Of a stretch of DNA of 64,000 bases, positions 1-9,685 are shown one piece after another. Under the pieces are notes generated by a model. The model ran no database searches, was not told the DNA's origin, and was given only the letters and a program-made list of their open reading frames with translations. The translations under genes were made by a program, and so were the position numbers. Numbering within the stretch: the first letter of the stretch is position 1; each line of letters starts with the position of its first letter. The DNA is from an uncultured Flavobacteriaceae bacterium (GTDB lineage Bacteria; Bacteroidota; Bacteroidia; Flavobacteriales; Flavobacteriaceae), in assembly GCA_947494205.1 (NCBI GenBank), contig CANLUH010000001.1, positions 434,001 through 498,000 on the forward strand. Reading direction: 5' to 3'.

Positions 1-18
1 ATGTATTTTAGCGAGTAA
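1..18 (+). CDS. Possible C-terminal end of an upstream gene
   Basis: Frame 1 is open from the window edge to a TAA at 16-18, so this may be the last few codons of a gene that begins outside the window. Only five residues are visible, so no family can be assigned. The next gene starts 12 bases later, which would suit an operon with surE. Confidence 0.3.
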   Translation: MYFSE

Positions 19-30
19 ATTCGAGGGATA

Positions 31-807
31 ATGACAAAAAAACCACTTATTTTAGTAACTAATGACGATGGTATAACCGCGCCCGGCATACGTGCTTTAA
101 TTGCCGTTATGAAAACCATTGGAGATGTTGTAGTTGTGGCACCAGACAGTCCGCAAAGTGGTATGGGTCATGCTATAACCATTAATTCTACTTTACATCT
201 TCAAAAAATTAATATAGACGATGCTATTGAAAAAGAATACAGCTGCTCTGGTACTCCTGCAGATTGTGTAAAAATAGCTGTAAATGAAATTTTAAACAGA
301 AAACCAGATCTTTGTGTTTCTGGTATAAATCATGGTACAAATTCGTCTATAAATGTTATCTATTCTGGTACAATGAGTGCTGCAATAGAAGCTGGCATAG
401 AAGGCATACCATCTATTGGGTTCTCGCATTTAAACCATAGTTGGGACACTAATTTCGAAGCTTCAAAAAAATATATAAAGATTATTGCTAAAAATGTTTT
501 GGATCATGGTTTAAAAAACGGTGTTGTTTTAAATGTAAATATTCCCGATTTAAACGAAGACCAAATTAAAGGTGTAAAGATTTGCAGACAGGCCAAAGCA
601 AATTGGAAAGAGGCTTTTGATAAACGACAAACACCACAAGGGAAAGATTATTATTGGCTTTCTGGTGTGTTTGAAAATTATGATGATGGTGAAGACACCG
701 ATGAATGGGCTTTAGAACATGGTTACATTTCTGTTGTCCCAGTTCAGTTTGATTTAACAGCTCATCAATGTATTGAAGAATTAAATACTTGGAGTTTTTA
801 TGAATAA
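31..807 (+). CDS. surE: 5'/3'-nucleotidase SurE
   Basis: SurE is a divalent-metal-dependent nucleoside monophosphate phosphatase of the cytoplasm. At 258 residues the protein has the usual family length. The N-terminal TNDDG motif (residues 10-14, with the metal-binding Asp pair D12/D13), the Ser-containing loop PQSGMGHAIT (S43) and the SGINHGTN segment around N100 are the characteristic metal and substrate residues. The stop overlaps the start of the next gene by 8 bases, which suggests translational coupling to that small membrane protein. The ATG is chosen because TNDDG then falls at the expected distance from the N-terminus. Confidence 0.96.
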   Translation: MTKKPLILVTNDDGITAPGIRALIAVMKTIGDVVVVAPDSPQSGMGHAITINSTLHLQKINIDDAIEKEYSCSGTPADCVKIAVNEILNRKPDLCVSGINHGTNSSINVIYSGTMSAAIEAGIEGIPSIGFSHLNHSWDTNFEASKKYIKIIAKNVLDHGLKNGVVLNVNIPDLNEDQIKGVKICRQAKANWKEAFDKRQTPQGKDYYWLSGVFENYDDGEDTDEWALEHGYISVVPVQFDLTAHQCIEELNTWSFYE

Positions 808-1087
808 AAAGGCTATTATTATTGGTTTTGCAACTGGATTAGCTGTTACTTTTATTGGCATTACTATTTACATGTTGTATTTAAACGCTAGTCTAGGTTT
901 AGAATCTGAAGAGTTGTTTCAGAAAATAATATCTTTTTCTACTATTAAAAATTATGCTGGTATTGGGATTTTGTTAAACCTACCTGTTTTTTATTATTTT
1001 TTAAGTAGAAAAAAAGAAGATTATGCAAAAGGATTAATTTTTGCTATCATGATAGTTGCTATCATTTTTTTAGCGAATAAGTTTTAG
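800..1087 (+). CDS. Small membrane protein of unknown function
   Basis: This 95-residue protein has about three hydrophobic segments (roughly residues 5-27, 48-68 and 75-93) separated by a short polar stretch, EELFQKI, and a basic loop, SRKKEDYAKG. It would sit in the inner membrane with little soluble mass. It overlaps the 3' end of surE by 8 bases and lies just before lpxB, so it is almost certainly translated from the same message. I do not recognise a named family. Position between surE and lpxB is the only clue and does not establish a role. Confidence 0.75.
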   Translation: MNKKAIIIGFATGLAVTFIGITIYMLYLNASLGLESEELFQKIISFSTIKNYAGIGILLNLPVFYYFLSRKKEDYAKGLIFAIMIVAIIFLANKF

Positions 1088-1125
1088 ATAAATACATAAC
1101 ATGGCAAACCATATATTATAAATAG

Positions 1126-2244
1126 ATGAAATATTATATTATTTCCGGGGAGGCTTCTGGTGATTTACATGGATCTAATCTTATGAAATCTCTATTACTT
1201 CATGATGTTAACGCAGAGTTTAGATTCTGGGGAGGAGACCTTATGCAAACTATTGGTGGCACGCTTGTAAAACATTACAAAGAGCTAGCGTTTATGGGGT
1301 TTTTAGAAGTTGTTATGAATTTAAGAACCATAACTAAAAACTTAGCGTTTTGTAAAACAGACATAGACAACTATAATCCAGACGTTATTATATTTATAGA
1401 TTATCCTGGTTTTAATTTACGTATTGCTAAGTGGGCTAAACAAAAACAATATAAAACACATTATTATATTTCACCACAGATATGGGCTTGGAAAGAAAAT
1501 AGAATTAAAGCAATTAAAAACGATATTGATGAAATGTACGTTATTTTGCCTTTTGAGAAGTCCTTTTACGAAGATAAACATAAGTTCCCTGTACATTTTG
1601 TAGGTCATCCTTTAATTGATGCCATAGCTGGAAGGGTTCAAGTTGATGAGTTTGAATTTAGAACTCAAAACGGATTAAGCAACAAACCTATTATAGCTTT
1701 ACTGCCTGGCAGCAGAAAACAAGAGATTACTAAAATACTTTCTATAATGCTAAGTGTTGTAGATAGCTATAAAAACTATCAATTTGTTATTGCTGGAGCT
1801 CCTGGACAGGATTATAATTTCTATAAACAATTTATAAAGAAAGCTAATGTTCATTTTATTTCTAATAGAACATACGATTTATTAAGCGTATCTACTGCAG
1901 CCCTTGTAACTTCTGGAACAGCAACTTTAGAGACTGGCCTTTTTAAAGTTCCACAAGTAGTTTGTTATAAAGGTGGATGGTTATCTTATCAAATAGGAAA
2001 ACGCTTAGTTAAGTTAGACTATATATCTCTAGTTAATTTAATTTTAAATAGAGGTGCCGTAACAGAACTAATACAAAACGATTTTAATACCAATCGTCTA
2101 AAAAAAGAACTTGACCGATTACTAGATTCTTATGAGCGTACTAAATTTTTTATTGATTATTACGATTTAGAAAAAGCCCTTGGCGGAAGAGGTGCCAGTG
2201 AGAATACCGCAAAATTAATTTATAATACTATTAATAATACTTAA
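1126..2244 (+). CDS. lpxB: Lipid-A-disaccharide synthase LpxB
   Basis: LpxB joins UDP-2,3-diacylglucosamine to lipid X (2,3-diacylglucosamine-1-phosphate), giving the lipid A disaccharide and UDP. It is a GT19-family peripheral inner-membrane enzyme. The 372-residue length is normal. The start-proximal GEASGDLHGSNL (about residues 8-19), the IDYPGFNLRIAK and SPQIWAWKENR segments, LLPGSRKQEI and the late TSGTATLETGL motif are all hallmarks of the family. The protein supports the Gram-negative assignment. A new lipoprotein gene starts 5 bases after the stop. Confidence 0.97.
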   Translation: MKYYIISGEASGDLHGSNLMKSLLLHDVNAEFRFWGGDLMQTIGGTLVKHYKELAFMGFLEVVMNLRTITKNLAFCKTDIDNYNPDVIIFIDYPGFNLRIAKWAKQKQYKTHYYISPQIWAWKENRIKAIKNDIDEMYVILPFEKSFYEDKHKFPVHFVGHPLIDAIAGRVQVDEFEFRTQNGLSNKPIIALLPGSRKQEITKILSIMLSVVDSYKNYQFVIAGAPGQDYNFYKQFIKKANVHFISNRTYDLLSVSTAALVTSGTATLETGLFKVPQVVCYKGGWLSYQIGKRLVKLDYISLVNLILNRGAVTELIQNDFNTNRLKKELDRLLDSYERTKFFIDYYDLEKALGGRGASENTAKLIYNTINNT

Positions 2245-2249
2245 CATTA

Positions 2250-2807
2250 ATGCACAAAAAAGCCCTAAGCCTACTTTTATTTTTCGCTTTAATTTTAACA
2301 TCCTGTGGTTCTTCTAAAAACAGGCGTGTTGTTACTACTAAAAAAACAAAAACAACAAGAACTGTAAAAACACCTCGTACTAAACCTACGCGAAAATTAA
2401 ATACAAAACCCACGGCCGCAAGCGCTACAGCAAAAGCGGTTATTAATAATGCAAAATATTATAAGGGAACACGTTATAAATATGGAGGCACTACTAAAGC
2501 TGGAATGGATTGTTCTGGATTAATATACACTGCATTTAAAAAAGAAAATATAACCATTCCTAGAGTGTCCAGTGCTATGGCTGCTCATGGAGATTGGGTA
2601 GATTTAAAAACTGTTAAACCTGGCGACTTGCTATTTTTTGCCACAAAAAAGAATAGCCGCAAAGTTAATCATGTTGGTTTGGTGACTTCTACTCGTACTG
2701 GTAATGTTGAATTTATACATTCGTCTACTAGCAAAGGTGTTATTGTCTCTAATTTAGCAGAACGTTATTGGTATTTTGCGTTTGTACAAGCGAGACGATT
2801 ACTTTAG
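2250..2807 (+). CDS. NlpC/P60-family lipoprotein, peptidoglycan endopeptidase
   Basis: The first 19 residues form a lipoprotein signal ending in a lipobox, LTSC (C19). A Lys/Thr/Arg-rich linker of about 35 residues follows, then an NlpC/P60 domain from about residue 62 to the end. The catalytic residues are visible: C88 in the DCSGL motif, H141 in NHVGL and a polar residue near H157. NlpC/P60 enzymes cut gamma-D-Glu-diaminopimelate or related bonds in peptidoglycan stem peptides. The 185-residue protein is short, with one catalytic domain and no SH3 domain. It would be anchored in the outer membrane facing the cell wall. Confidence 0.93.
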   Translation: MHKKALSLLLFFALILTSCGSSKNRRVVTTKKTKTTRTVKTPRTKPTRKLNTKPTAASATAKAVINNAKYYKGTRYKYGGTTKAGMDCSGLIYTAFKKENITIPRVSSAMAAHGDWVDLKTVKPGDLLFFATKKNSRKVNHVGLVTSTRTGNVEFIHSSTSKGVIVSNLAERYWYFAFVQARRLL

Positions 2808-2918
2808 TAAAACTAATTTTACTTGTAACTTAATCTAAATCAAATACTTATTTTTTTAAGCTAAAAAAGTAAGAAAGTCACTTCGTTTTATGTAAGATTT
2901 TTCATTAACTTAGGGTAA

Positions 2919-4943
2919 TTGAAAGCCCTAAATTCGACCATAATACAACTAACCATTTGTTTGGTAACGGGCATTCTTATTGCCCATTATTTTGTTATTT
3001 CAACAAACATATCCTTATACACCACTTTTGGGTTTTTATTCTGTTTAAGTAGCTTACTTTTAATATTCAAGAAACGGCATAATAAAACTACTGCTTTTAG
3101 TTTATTTAGTTTTATTACTATGGTCTTTATTGGAGTTTTAACGACTAATTTGCATAACGAAAAACGTAATCCGCGTCATTATTCTAAAGTTTACAATTCT
3201 GAACACTCAATTACTTTTAAAATTAACAGCTCTTTAAAAGCTAATACGTACAATAACAAGTACACTATTAACATTTTAAAGGTTGGAGAACAATCTGTTT
3301 CAGGAACTGCATTATTAAATGTCTCTAAAGATAGTACAAACACTGATTTAAAGGTTGATGCTATTTACACTACTCACCAACCGCTTCAAGACATTGGCAA
3401 ATTGTTAAATCCTAATCAGTTTGACTATAAATATTATTTAGAGAAGCAATACATTTATCATCAAATCTACAGCTCTAAAAACCAATTATTACTTATTGAA
3501 AATAAGCCTTATACTTTTTATGGTTATGCAGATTTGTTTAGAAATACTATAAAACAAAAACTTGAATCTAGTGCATTTAAACCAGACGAATTAGCTATTA
3601 TAAATGCTATAATTTTAGGACAACGACAAGATATTAATAGTATTATTCAAAACCAATATACTAATGCTGGTGTGGTACACATTTTAGCTGTTTCCGGATT
3701 ACATGTTGGTATACTCTTGTTTTTACTAAATGGTTTGTTATATCCATTAATTTATTTAAAGCGTGGCAAAACATTAAAAATAGTATTAACACTTTTAGCC
3801 CTGTGGAGCTTTGCAGTTATAGCCGGCTTGTCTGCTTCAATAATAAGAGCTGTTACCATGTTTAGCCTTATTGCCATAGCAATGCATTTAAAACGCGTAA
3901 GTAATATTTATAACACATTAGCGTCTTCAATATTTATTCTATTACTTTTCAAGCCTCTTTTTATATTCGATATTGGTTTTCAATTAAGCTATTTAGCAGT
4001 TTTTGCTATCGTTACTATTCAACCTTTAATTGTAAAATTATGGAGTCCAAAACCTAAGATTTTTAAATGGTTTTGGGATATTTTCACGGTAACATTAGCC
4101 GCCCAATTTGGAGTTATACCTATTAGCTTATTTTACTTTCATCAGTTTCCTAGTCTATTTTTTATTTCGAACTTAGTCATTATTCCTTTTTTAGAGCTGA
4201 TTTTAGCCCTAGGCATACTTATTATAGTCCTGGCTCTTTGTAATGCATTACCTCATTTTTTAGCTAAGTTTTATGGTTATATTATTTCTACAATGAATCA
4301 ATTTGTAGCTTGGGTAGCACAACTAGACAGTTTTGTTTTTACAGATATCTCTTTTAATATAATACAGCTACTATCATCGTATCTTTTAATTTTTAGTTTT
4401 GTAAGATTAGTCATTAAACCAAACTACAAGAGATTATACGTTGTATTAATTGCATTCCTATGTTTTCAGGGTTCTTTTATAGTAACAAAGTATACTACTA
4501 GCTCTACCCAGTTAACTATTTTTCATAAAAGAAAACACACTATTATTGGTTACAAAAATAATACTGCTCTTCATATTTATTCAGATTTAGATAGTGTAGT
4601 TAATAATAAGATGCTGAATAACTATAAGGTCGCTAACAATATATCCTATTCAACAAATAATCGTTTAGACCCTATTTACAATATAGACTCAAACCAAATA
4701 TTAATTGTAGATAGTTTAGGGTTGTATAATTTAAAAGCTATTAACCCTACTTATGTTTTATTAAGACAATCTCCAAAAATTAACTTAGAACGCTTAATAA
4801 AAAGGTTACAGCCTAAATATGTTATTGCAGATGGTAGTAACTACAAATCTTATATAAACCGCTGGAAAACGATTTGTAAAAAAGAAAAACTCCCTTTTCA
4901 TAATACTAATGAAAAAGGAGCTTTTATTATATCTACAGATTGA
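2919..4943 (+). CDS. comEC: ComEC/Rec2-family competence protein
   Basis: ComEC forms the inner-membrane channel through which single-stranded DNA enters the cytoplasm during transformation. The 674-residue protein has an N-terminal DUF4131-like part with two membrane segments and a soluble beta-rich stretch (to about residue 190). The multi-helix Competence domain follows, with the conserved segment VVHILAVSGLHVG, then a soluble C-terminal part of about 160 residues. That last part does not show the HxHxDH metallo-beta-lactamase motif found in many ComEC proteins. This shorter architecture is frequent in Bacteroidetes. Translation appears to begin at a TTG, since no ATG or GTG is suitably placed upstream in frame. 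Confidence 0.9.
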   Translation: MKALNSTIIQLTICLVTGILIAHYFVISTNISLYTTFGFLFCLSSLLLIFKKRHNKTTAFSLFSFITMVFIGVLTTNLHNEKRNPRHYSKVYNSEHSITFKINSSLKANTYNNKYTINILKVGEQSVSGTALLNVSKDSTNTDLKVDAIYTTHQPLQDIGKLLNPNQFDYKYYLEKQYIYHQIYSSKNQLLLIENKPYTFYGYADLFRNTIKQKLESSAFKPDELAIINAIILGQRQDINSIIQNQYTNAGVVHILAVSGLHVGILLFLLNGLLYPLIYLKRGKTLKIVLTLLALWSFAVIAGLSASIIRAVTMFSLIAIAMHLKRVSNIYNTLASSIFILLLFKPLFIFDIGFQLSYLAVFAIVTIQPLIVKLWSPKPKIFKWFWDIFTVTLAAQFGVIPISLFYFHQFPSLFFISNLVIIPFLELILALGILIIVLALCNALPHFLAKFYGYIISTMNQFVAWVAQLDSFVFTDISFNIIQLLSSYLLIFSFVRLVIKPNYKRLYVVLIAFLCFQGSFIVTKYTTSSTQLTIFHKRKHTIIGYKNNTALHIYSDLDSVVNNKMLNNYKVANNISYSTNNRLDPIYNIDSNQILIVDSLGLYNLKAINPTYVLLRQSPKINLERLIKRLQPKYVIADGSNYKSYINRWKTICKKEKLPFHNTNEKGAFIISTD

Positions 4944-4946
4944 GGT

Positions 4947-5495
4947 TTACCCTTTAAATTCTGCTTTAAAATTTTTGTAATACTCATTAAATGCTTTTTG
5001 AGTGTCTAGACTTTTATGCTCATCCTTTTTAAACATTTTTAAGTATAATTCTAGTTGTTGTGGCTTTTTATAACCAATAATTGGTGCTAAAAACTCTCCT
5101 TCTTCATCTAAAAAAACTATTGTTGGATACGAACGTATACTAAAAAACCTAGATAATTGATGCGCTGAATTTCTTCTGCTTGCTTTCTCTGGGTTATAAT
5201 TAGGGTTCGTAAATGTTTCGCCTTTAAACTTTACAACATCGTTTCCTTCTGCATTAAATTTTACTGCATAATAGTTTTTGTTTACGTAATCTGCTACATC
5301 CTTATTATGAAATGTATTACGATCCAATGCTTTACACGGACCACACCAAACGGTATACATATCCATCATAATTTTTCTAGGCTCTTTCTTTTGAAGCTCA
5401 ACAGCTTCTTCTAAAGTTACCCAGTTAATCTCTTGTGCTGAGATTGATATAGTAGCAAATATTGTAAATAATAATAAAACAACAGTTTTTTTCAT
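4947..5495 (-). CDS. Secreted thioredoxin-family protein
   Basis: A signal peptide of about 20 residues (ending SISAQ) precedes a thioredoxin fold of the DUF255/thioredoxin_7 type. The redox pair is C51 and C54 in WCGPCK, and the cis-Pro loop is RSYPTIVFLD. The protein is 182 residues long and should be periplasmic, probably reducing or isomerising disulfides in exported proteins. It is separated from the peptide transporter upstream by a good terminator, so it has its own promoter. The gene converges with comEC, leaving only 3 bases between the stop codons. Confidence 0.9.
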   Translation of the reverse strand: MKKTVVLLLFTIFATISISAQEINWVTLEEAVELQKKEPRKIMMDMYTVWCGPCKALDRNTFHNKDVADYVNKNYYAVKFNAEGNDVVKFKGETFTNPNYNPEKASRRNSAHQLSRFFSIRSYPTIVFLDEEGEFLAPIIGYKKPQQLELYLKMFKKDEHKSLDTQKAFNEYYKNFKAEFKG

Positions 5496-5556
5496 CTTTA
5501 AATCTTTTTAATTCTTTAATGTAGTCGCAAATAGCATTCCAAAGTTACAAAAAATA

Positions 5557-5581
5557 AAAAACGCCTCAATGAGGCGTTTTA
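5557..5581 (-). terminator. Rho-independent terminator after the POT transporter
   Basis: Complementary arms AAAACGCCTC and GAGGCGTTTT enclose a 3-base loop. Read on the minus strand the hairpin ends in a T-rich tract. It lies 20 bases past the stop of the peptide transporter gene and upstream of the thioredoxin gene, so it ends the transporter message. Confidence 0.85.
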
Positions 5582-5600
5582 TTATATATTAATTTATTTT

Positions 5601-7190
5601 TTATCTAATACCATGCATCATTCGTAATAATGTCTTGTTAAGAACAATCATTACAACACCTGCTCCAATTGGTATAAGTGTAAATATTAGGAAGAATGTT
5701 GTCATACCATAATCTTCTACAATAGGATCTATATAACTACCTGTAATCCCTGCTAAAGTATTAGCGATAAAGTTAGCTACAAACCATACTCCAAACATTA
5801 AACCTACTAGCTTAACTGGAGCCAATTTACTAACATACGATAAACCAACTGGTGATACACACAACTCTCCAAGTGTATGAAAAAGGTAAGCTAATATTAA
5901 AAACACCATACTTACCGAAGCCGTTTTAGCTCCTAGTGGAATTCCCATAGAACCAAATGCTAAAATTCCGAAACCTATTCCTAATAAAATTAAACCTAAG
6001 GCAAATTTAACTGGACCTGTAGGGTTGTATTTACTTTGCCATATCTTAGAGAATAATGGAGCAAAAGCAATAATAAAGAAAGAGTTTAATATACCAAACC
6101 AAGATGCTGCAACTTCCGCTTTATCTGATTGAAATTCTCTTACTAACATCCAAATAACAATAGCCCAAATAATAACAAAACTCGTTCCTAACAATATATT
6201 TGACAGTGAGTATTTTGAAAATGTTTGTTTAAATAACATTCCTAAAACCCATGTAATTATTAACATTGGTATTACTGTTAGTAATGTATTTACAATTTTA
6301 AATGTATAAGCGCCATTACCTGTTAAAACTCTATCTGTATAATCTGATGCGAATATTGTCATCGACCCTCCAGCTTGCTCAAAAGCCCACCAAAAGAATA
6401 CCGTGAAAAATGCTAAAACTCCAATAACAATTAATCTATCTTTTGTTACTTTAGATTTTTTAGCTTCGTCCATAACATCCTCTAAATCATCTTCAATTTT
6501 TTCTATAGAATCTTCTATTACGTCATCTATATCTTCCTTATGATTTGGAGACAATCCTATTTTAGCAAATATTTTCTGCGCAAAATAAAATTGTAACATT
6601 CCGAAAAACATAAAAACACCAGCCAAACCAAATCCATAGTGCCAGCCAATCTTCTCACCAATATAACCACATAAAAGAATTCCTAAGAATGCGCCTGCAT
6701 TAATCCCCATGTAAAAAATAGTATATCCTGCATCTTTTTCTTTTCCTTGGTTTTTGTATAACTGACCAACCATTGAAGAGATATTTGGCTTGAATAAACC
6801 ATTACCAATAATTAATAGAAATAATCCTAAATAAAAGAACATAGAGGTAGTTCCTTCTAATGCCATAGAAGCATGTCCAAGAGTCATAAGTAAAGCTCCT
6901 AAAACAATAGCTTTTCTGTACCCCATTATTTTATCAGCTATAAGGCCTCCAAATATTGGTGTTATGTATACTAATCCAGTATAAAACCCGTATAATTTAA
7001 GTGCATCGGCTCTTTCCCATGCCCAGCCACCATCTACTAATGATGCAACTAAAAATAGCACTAATAATGCTCGCATACCGTAGTAAGAAAAACGCTCCCA
7101 CATTTCTGTAAAGAACAGCACAAATAAACCAGACGGATGACCTAACACCGTTTTTTGATTAGTTTCTGAACCTCCAAATTTAAATTCCAT
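5601..7190 (-). CDS. POT-family proton-dependent oligopeptide transporter
   Basis: This 529-residue inner-membrane protein has 12 to 14 predicted helices and belongs to the POT/PTR2 branch of the major facilitator superfamily (DtpT-like), which imports di- and tripeptides with protons. The ExxERFSYYGMRALL motif of helix 1 (TEMWERFSYYG), the GGLIADKIMGYRKAI loop between helices 2 and 3 and the LGELCVSPVGLSYVSK segment near helix 10 are diagnostic. An acidic cytoplasmic loop (about residues 215-245, rich in Asp and Glu) separates the two halves. The dipeptidyl peptidase gene just upstream would produce its dipeptide substrates. Confidence 0.95.
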   Translation of the reverse strand: MEFKFGGSETNQKTVLGHPSGLFVLFFTEMWERFSYYGMRALLVLFLVASLVDGGWAWERADALKLYGFYTGLVYITPIFGGLIADKIMGYRKAIVLGALLMTLGHASMALEGTTSMFFYLGLFLLIIGNGLFKPNISSMVGQLYKNQGKEKDAGYTIFYMGINAGAFLGILLCGYIGEKIGWHYGFGLAGVFMFFGMLQFYFAQKIFAKIGLSPNHKEDIDDVIEDSIEKIEDDLEDVMDEAKKSKVTKDRLIVIGVLAFFTVFFWWAFEQAGGSMTIFASDYTDRVLTGNGAYTFKIVNTLLTVIPMLIITWVLGMLFKQTFSKYSLSNILLGTSFVIIWAIVIWMLVREFQSDKAEVAASWFGILNSFFIIAFAPLFSKIWQSKYNPTGPVKFALGLILLGIGFGILAFGSMGIPLGAKTASVSMVFLILAYLFHTLGELCVSPVGLSYVSKLAPVKLVGLMFGVWFVANFIANTLAGITGSYIDPIVEDYGMTTFFLIFTLIPIGAGVVMIVLNKTLLRMMHGIR

Positions 7191-7221
7191 ATAAATAAAT
7201 TATTTATTAGTTAGTATAATA

Positions 7222-9450
7222 TTATCCTTTAATCTTCACTTCTTCTTTAGCTGTTTTAGGGGCTTTAATTTTATCTCCTAAAGTTCTATCGATAAAGTTT
7301 GTCATTTTTTTATACAAATGTAATCTTGTGTTTCCTCCGTAAATACCGTGATTTTTATCTGGATAAATCATCCACTCAAACTGCTTATCTGCTTGAATTA
7401 ATGCTTCTACCATTCTCATAGTATTCTGTACATGTACATTATCGTCTCCTGTTCCATGAATTAATAAAAAGTCTCCTTTTAATTTATCTATATGGTTAAT
7501 TGGCGAATTATCATCGTAACCACTTGGGTTTTCTTGAGGTGTAGTCATGTAACGTTCTGTATAAATAGAATCATAGAATCTCCAACTTGTTACTGGCGCA
7601 ACAGCAATTGCCATAGTAAACACATCATTACCTTTAAACAATGCATTACTACTCATAAATCCACCATAACTCCATCCCCAAATACCAATACGCTCAGCAT
7701 CGATATATGATCTAGCTCCTAATAATTTAGCTGCAGCTATTTGGTCTTCTATTTCGTATTTCCCTAATTCTTTTTGTGTTACCTTTTTAAAGTCTGCGCC
7801 TTTTAATCCTGTTCCTCTTCCATCTACACATGCAACAATGTAGCCTTTTTGCGCTAACATTTGGTACCAATAGTCGTTAGATGAATTCCATCTATTTGCA
7901 ACCGATTGCGAGCCTGGCCCAGAATATTGATACATAAATAATGGGTATTCTTTTTTAGGATCAAAATCTGCAGGTTTTATCATCCACATATTTAAATCAT
8001 TTCCATTTATACTAATAGTACTAAACTCTTTTTTAGAAGTTTTATAATTAGTAAGTTGTTTTGCTAATTTATCGTTATCCTTAATACTTTTTATTACATT
8101 TCCTGTAGTAGATTTGTTTAAAGTATATTCTGGTGGTGTAGTTGCGCTAGAGAATGTATTTATAAAGTATGTAAAATCTGCACTAAATGCCGCACTACTA
8201 GTTCCATTTGTTTTAGTTAAACGTTTTTTATTTGTCCCGTCTAAGTCTATACTATAAACATCTCTATTAACAGAACCATTTTCTACCGACTGGTAGTATA
8301 TTTTTTCCTTTTTAGAGTCGTAACCATAATAATTTGTTACTTCCCAATTCCCTTTTGTTATTTGGTTTATTAGTTTTCCCTTTTTTCCATAATGGTAAAT
8401 ATGGTTATATCCATCTTTCTCACTAGTCCAGATAAAGCTATCATCTTTTAAAAACGTTAAGTTATCTGTTACATCTATATACGCCTTATCTTTTTCTGCT
8501 ATTGCTATAAAAGACTTGTTTTTTTCTGCATCTATCATCCAAAGGTCTAGCTCATCTTGGTGACGATTCATATAATGTGCACTTAAAATATTAGCATTAT
8601 TAGTCCACTTTATTCTTGGAATATAAAAATCAGAGTAAGCCTTATCTACTTTTACTTCGTTGGCTTTATTAGTCTTTAAATCGTAGATATGCAATGTTAC
8701 TAAAGCATTTGCCTCACCTGCTTTTGGGTATTTAAATACCGTTTGCGTTTGGTAAAGATTCTGCCCATAAACATCCATAGAAAACTCAGGCACATTAGTT
8801 TCATCGAAACGAATAAATGCAATTTTATTACTATCGGCATTCCACTCAAAAGCTCTTACAAAAGCAAATTCTTCTTCATAAACCCAATCGGTAATACCAT
8901 TTATAATTTTATTTTTTTCACCATCAAATGTAATCTGAGTAGTTTTGCCTGTTATTAAATCTTTAATGTAAAGGTTATTATTTAAACCAAAAGCGACTTT
9001 ATTTCCGTTAGGAGAAAAAGTCGGCTCTTGAATTTTTTCGTCTGATATTGCTATTACTTTTTTAGTCTTAGTGTCGAAAACATAATAGTTCCCTAAAGAA
9101 GAACGTCTAAAAATAGACACTTCGTTAGTTGCTAAAAGCACTTGACTTTCATCATCACTAAACTTATAATCTGAAAAATATTGTAATGCTTCAATATCTG
9201 AAGATGTTACCAATGTCTTCACCTTTTCTAAGGTTTTATAATCGTAAATATCTATTGTTGTTTTCCCATTTTCTCTATCAAAATTTAAAACAGAATACTG
9301 TTGTCCATTATTCATAGAATGCAACGCATCCATCCCTTCTGTTCTGAACTTTCCACCCCATATTTCTTCGAGTGTTATGTTTTGATTTTGAGCTGTTGTT
9401 AAAGTAGTTGCAAAAAGGAAAGTGAGCAGTAAAAATTTACAAATTTTCAT
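7222..9450 (-). CDS. Dipeptidyl peptidase IV (S9B serine peptidase)
   Basis: The 742-residue protein has a signal peptide (residues 1-20), an N-terminal eight-bladed propeller region (DPPIV_N, to about 490) and a C-terminal alpha/beta hydrolase domain. The catalytic residues are S594 in GWSYGG, an Asp at 669 or 670 in HGTGDDN and H701 in DKNHG. The paired Glu motif that holds the substrate amino terminus is visible as WVYEEEF. DPP IV releases X-Pro or X-Ala dipeptides from peptide N-termini. It should be periplasmic, feeding the POT transporter encoded 31 bases downstream in the same operon. Confidence 0.95.
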   Translation of the reverse strand: MKICKFLLLTFLFATTLTTAQNQNITLEEIWGGKFRTEGMDALHSMNNGQQYSVLNFDRENGKTTIDIYDYKTLEKVKTLVTSSDIEALQYFSDYKFSDDESQVLLATNEVSIFRRSSLGNYYVFDTKTKKVIAISDEKIQEPTFSPNGNKVAFGLNNNLYIKDLITGKTTQITFDGEKNKIINGITDWVYEEEFAFVRAFEWNADSNKIAFIRFDETNVPEFSMDVYGQNLYQTQTVFKYPKAGEANALVTLHIYDLKTNKANEVKVDKAYSDFYIPRIKWTNNANILSAHYMNRHQDELDLWMIDAEKNKSFIAIAEKDKAYIDVTDNLTFLKDDSFIWTSEKDGYNHIYHYGKKGKLINQITKGNWEVTNYYGYDSKKEKIYYQSVENGSVNRDVYSIDLDGTNKKRLTKTNGTSSAAFSADFTYFINTFSSATTPPEYTLNKSTTGNVIKSIKDNDKLAKQLTNYKTSKKEFSTISINGNDLNMWMIKPADFDPKKEYPLFMYQYSGPGSQSVANRWNSSNDYWYQMLAQKGYIVACVDGRGTGLKGADFKKVTQKELGKYEIEDQIAAAKLLGARSYIDAERIGIWGWSYGGFMSSNALFKGNDVFTMAIAVAPVTSWRFYDSIYTERYMTTPQENPSGYDDNSPINHIDKLKGDFLLIHGTGDDNVHVQNTMRMVEALIQADKQFEWMIYPDKNHGIYGGNTRLHLYKKMTNFIDRTLGDKIKAPKTAKEEVKIKG

Positions 9451-9685
9451 TAAGAATGATTTTTAAACAAAATAATGTCAAGTTTACTAAAAATTATGCA
9501 AAAAACCCTAACTATTAACAGTTATTTCTTCTTGTAAGCTCATATTTTACGGTATTTACTTACTATTACTTGTGTTGTAAAAACGAGATTATTTTTTAAT
9601 TTCTTTTGTTAATTGTTCCAACTTTCACTCAAACCTCTAGACTTTGACTTTAGAGTGGTATATTTGCTTCATTAAAATTTTCCCG
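9451..9685. promoter_or_regulatory. Divergent intergenic region with a -7 element for the HMG-CoA reductase gene
   Basis: This 235-base AT-rich stretch separates the divergent DPP IV and HMG-CoA reductase genes. A perfect Bacteroidetes -7 element, TATATTTG, lies at 9659-9666 on the plus strand. Transcription from it would begin near 9673, which supports the ATG at 9686 as the start codon. No TTTG is found at the ideal 19-base spacing. A TTTG at 9643-9646 is too close. Confidence 0.55.

Noticed and set aside
7492-7710. Plus-strand ORFs inside the DPP IV and similar long minus-strand genes
   Set aside because: They are frame shadows of strongly supported genes, with compositions that reflect the opposite strand.
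9644-9685. N-terminal extension of HMG-CoA reductase
   Set aside because: The added residues have no family support, and the -7 element TATATTTG lies inside the extension.
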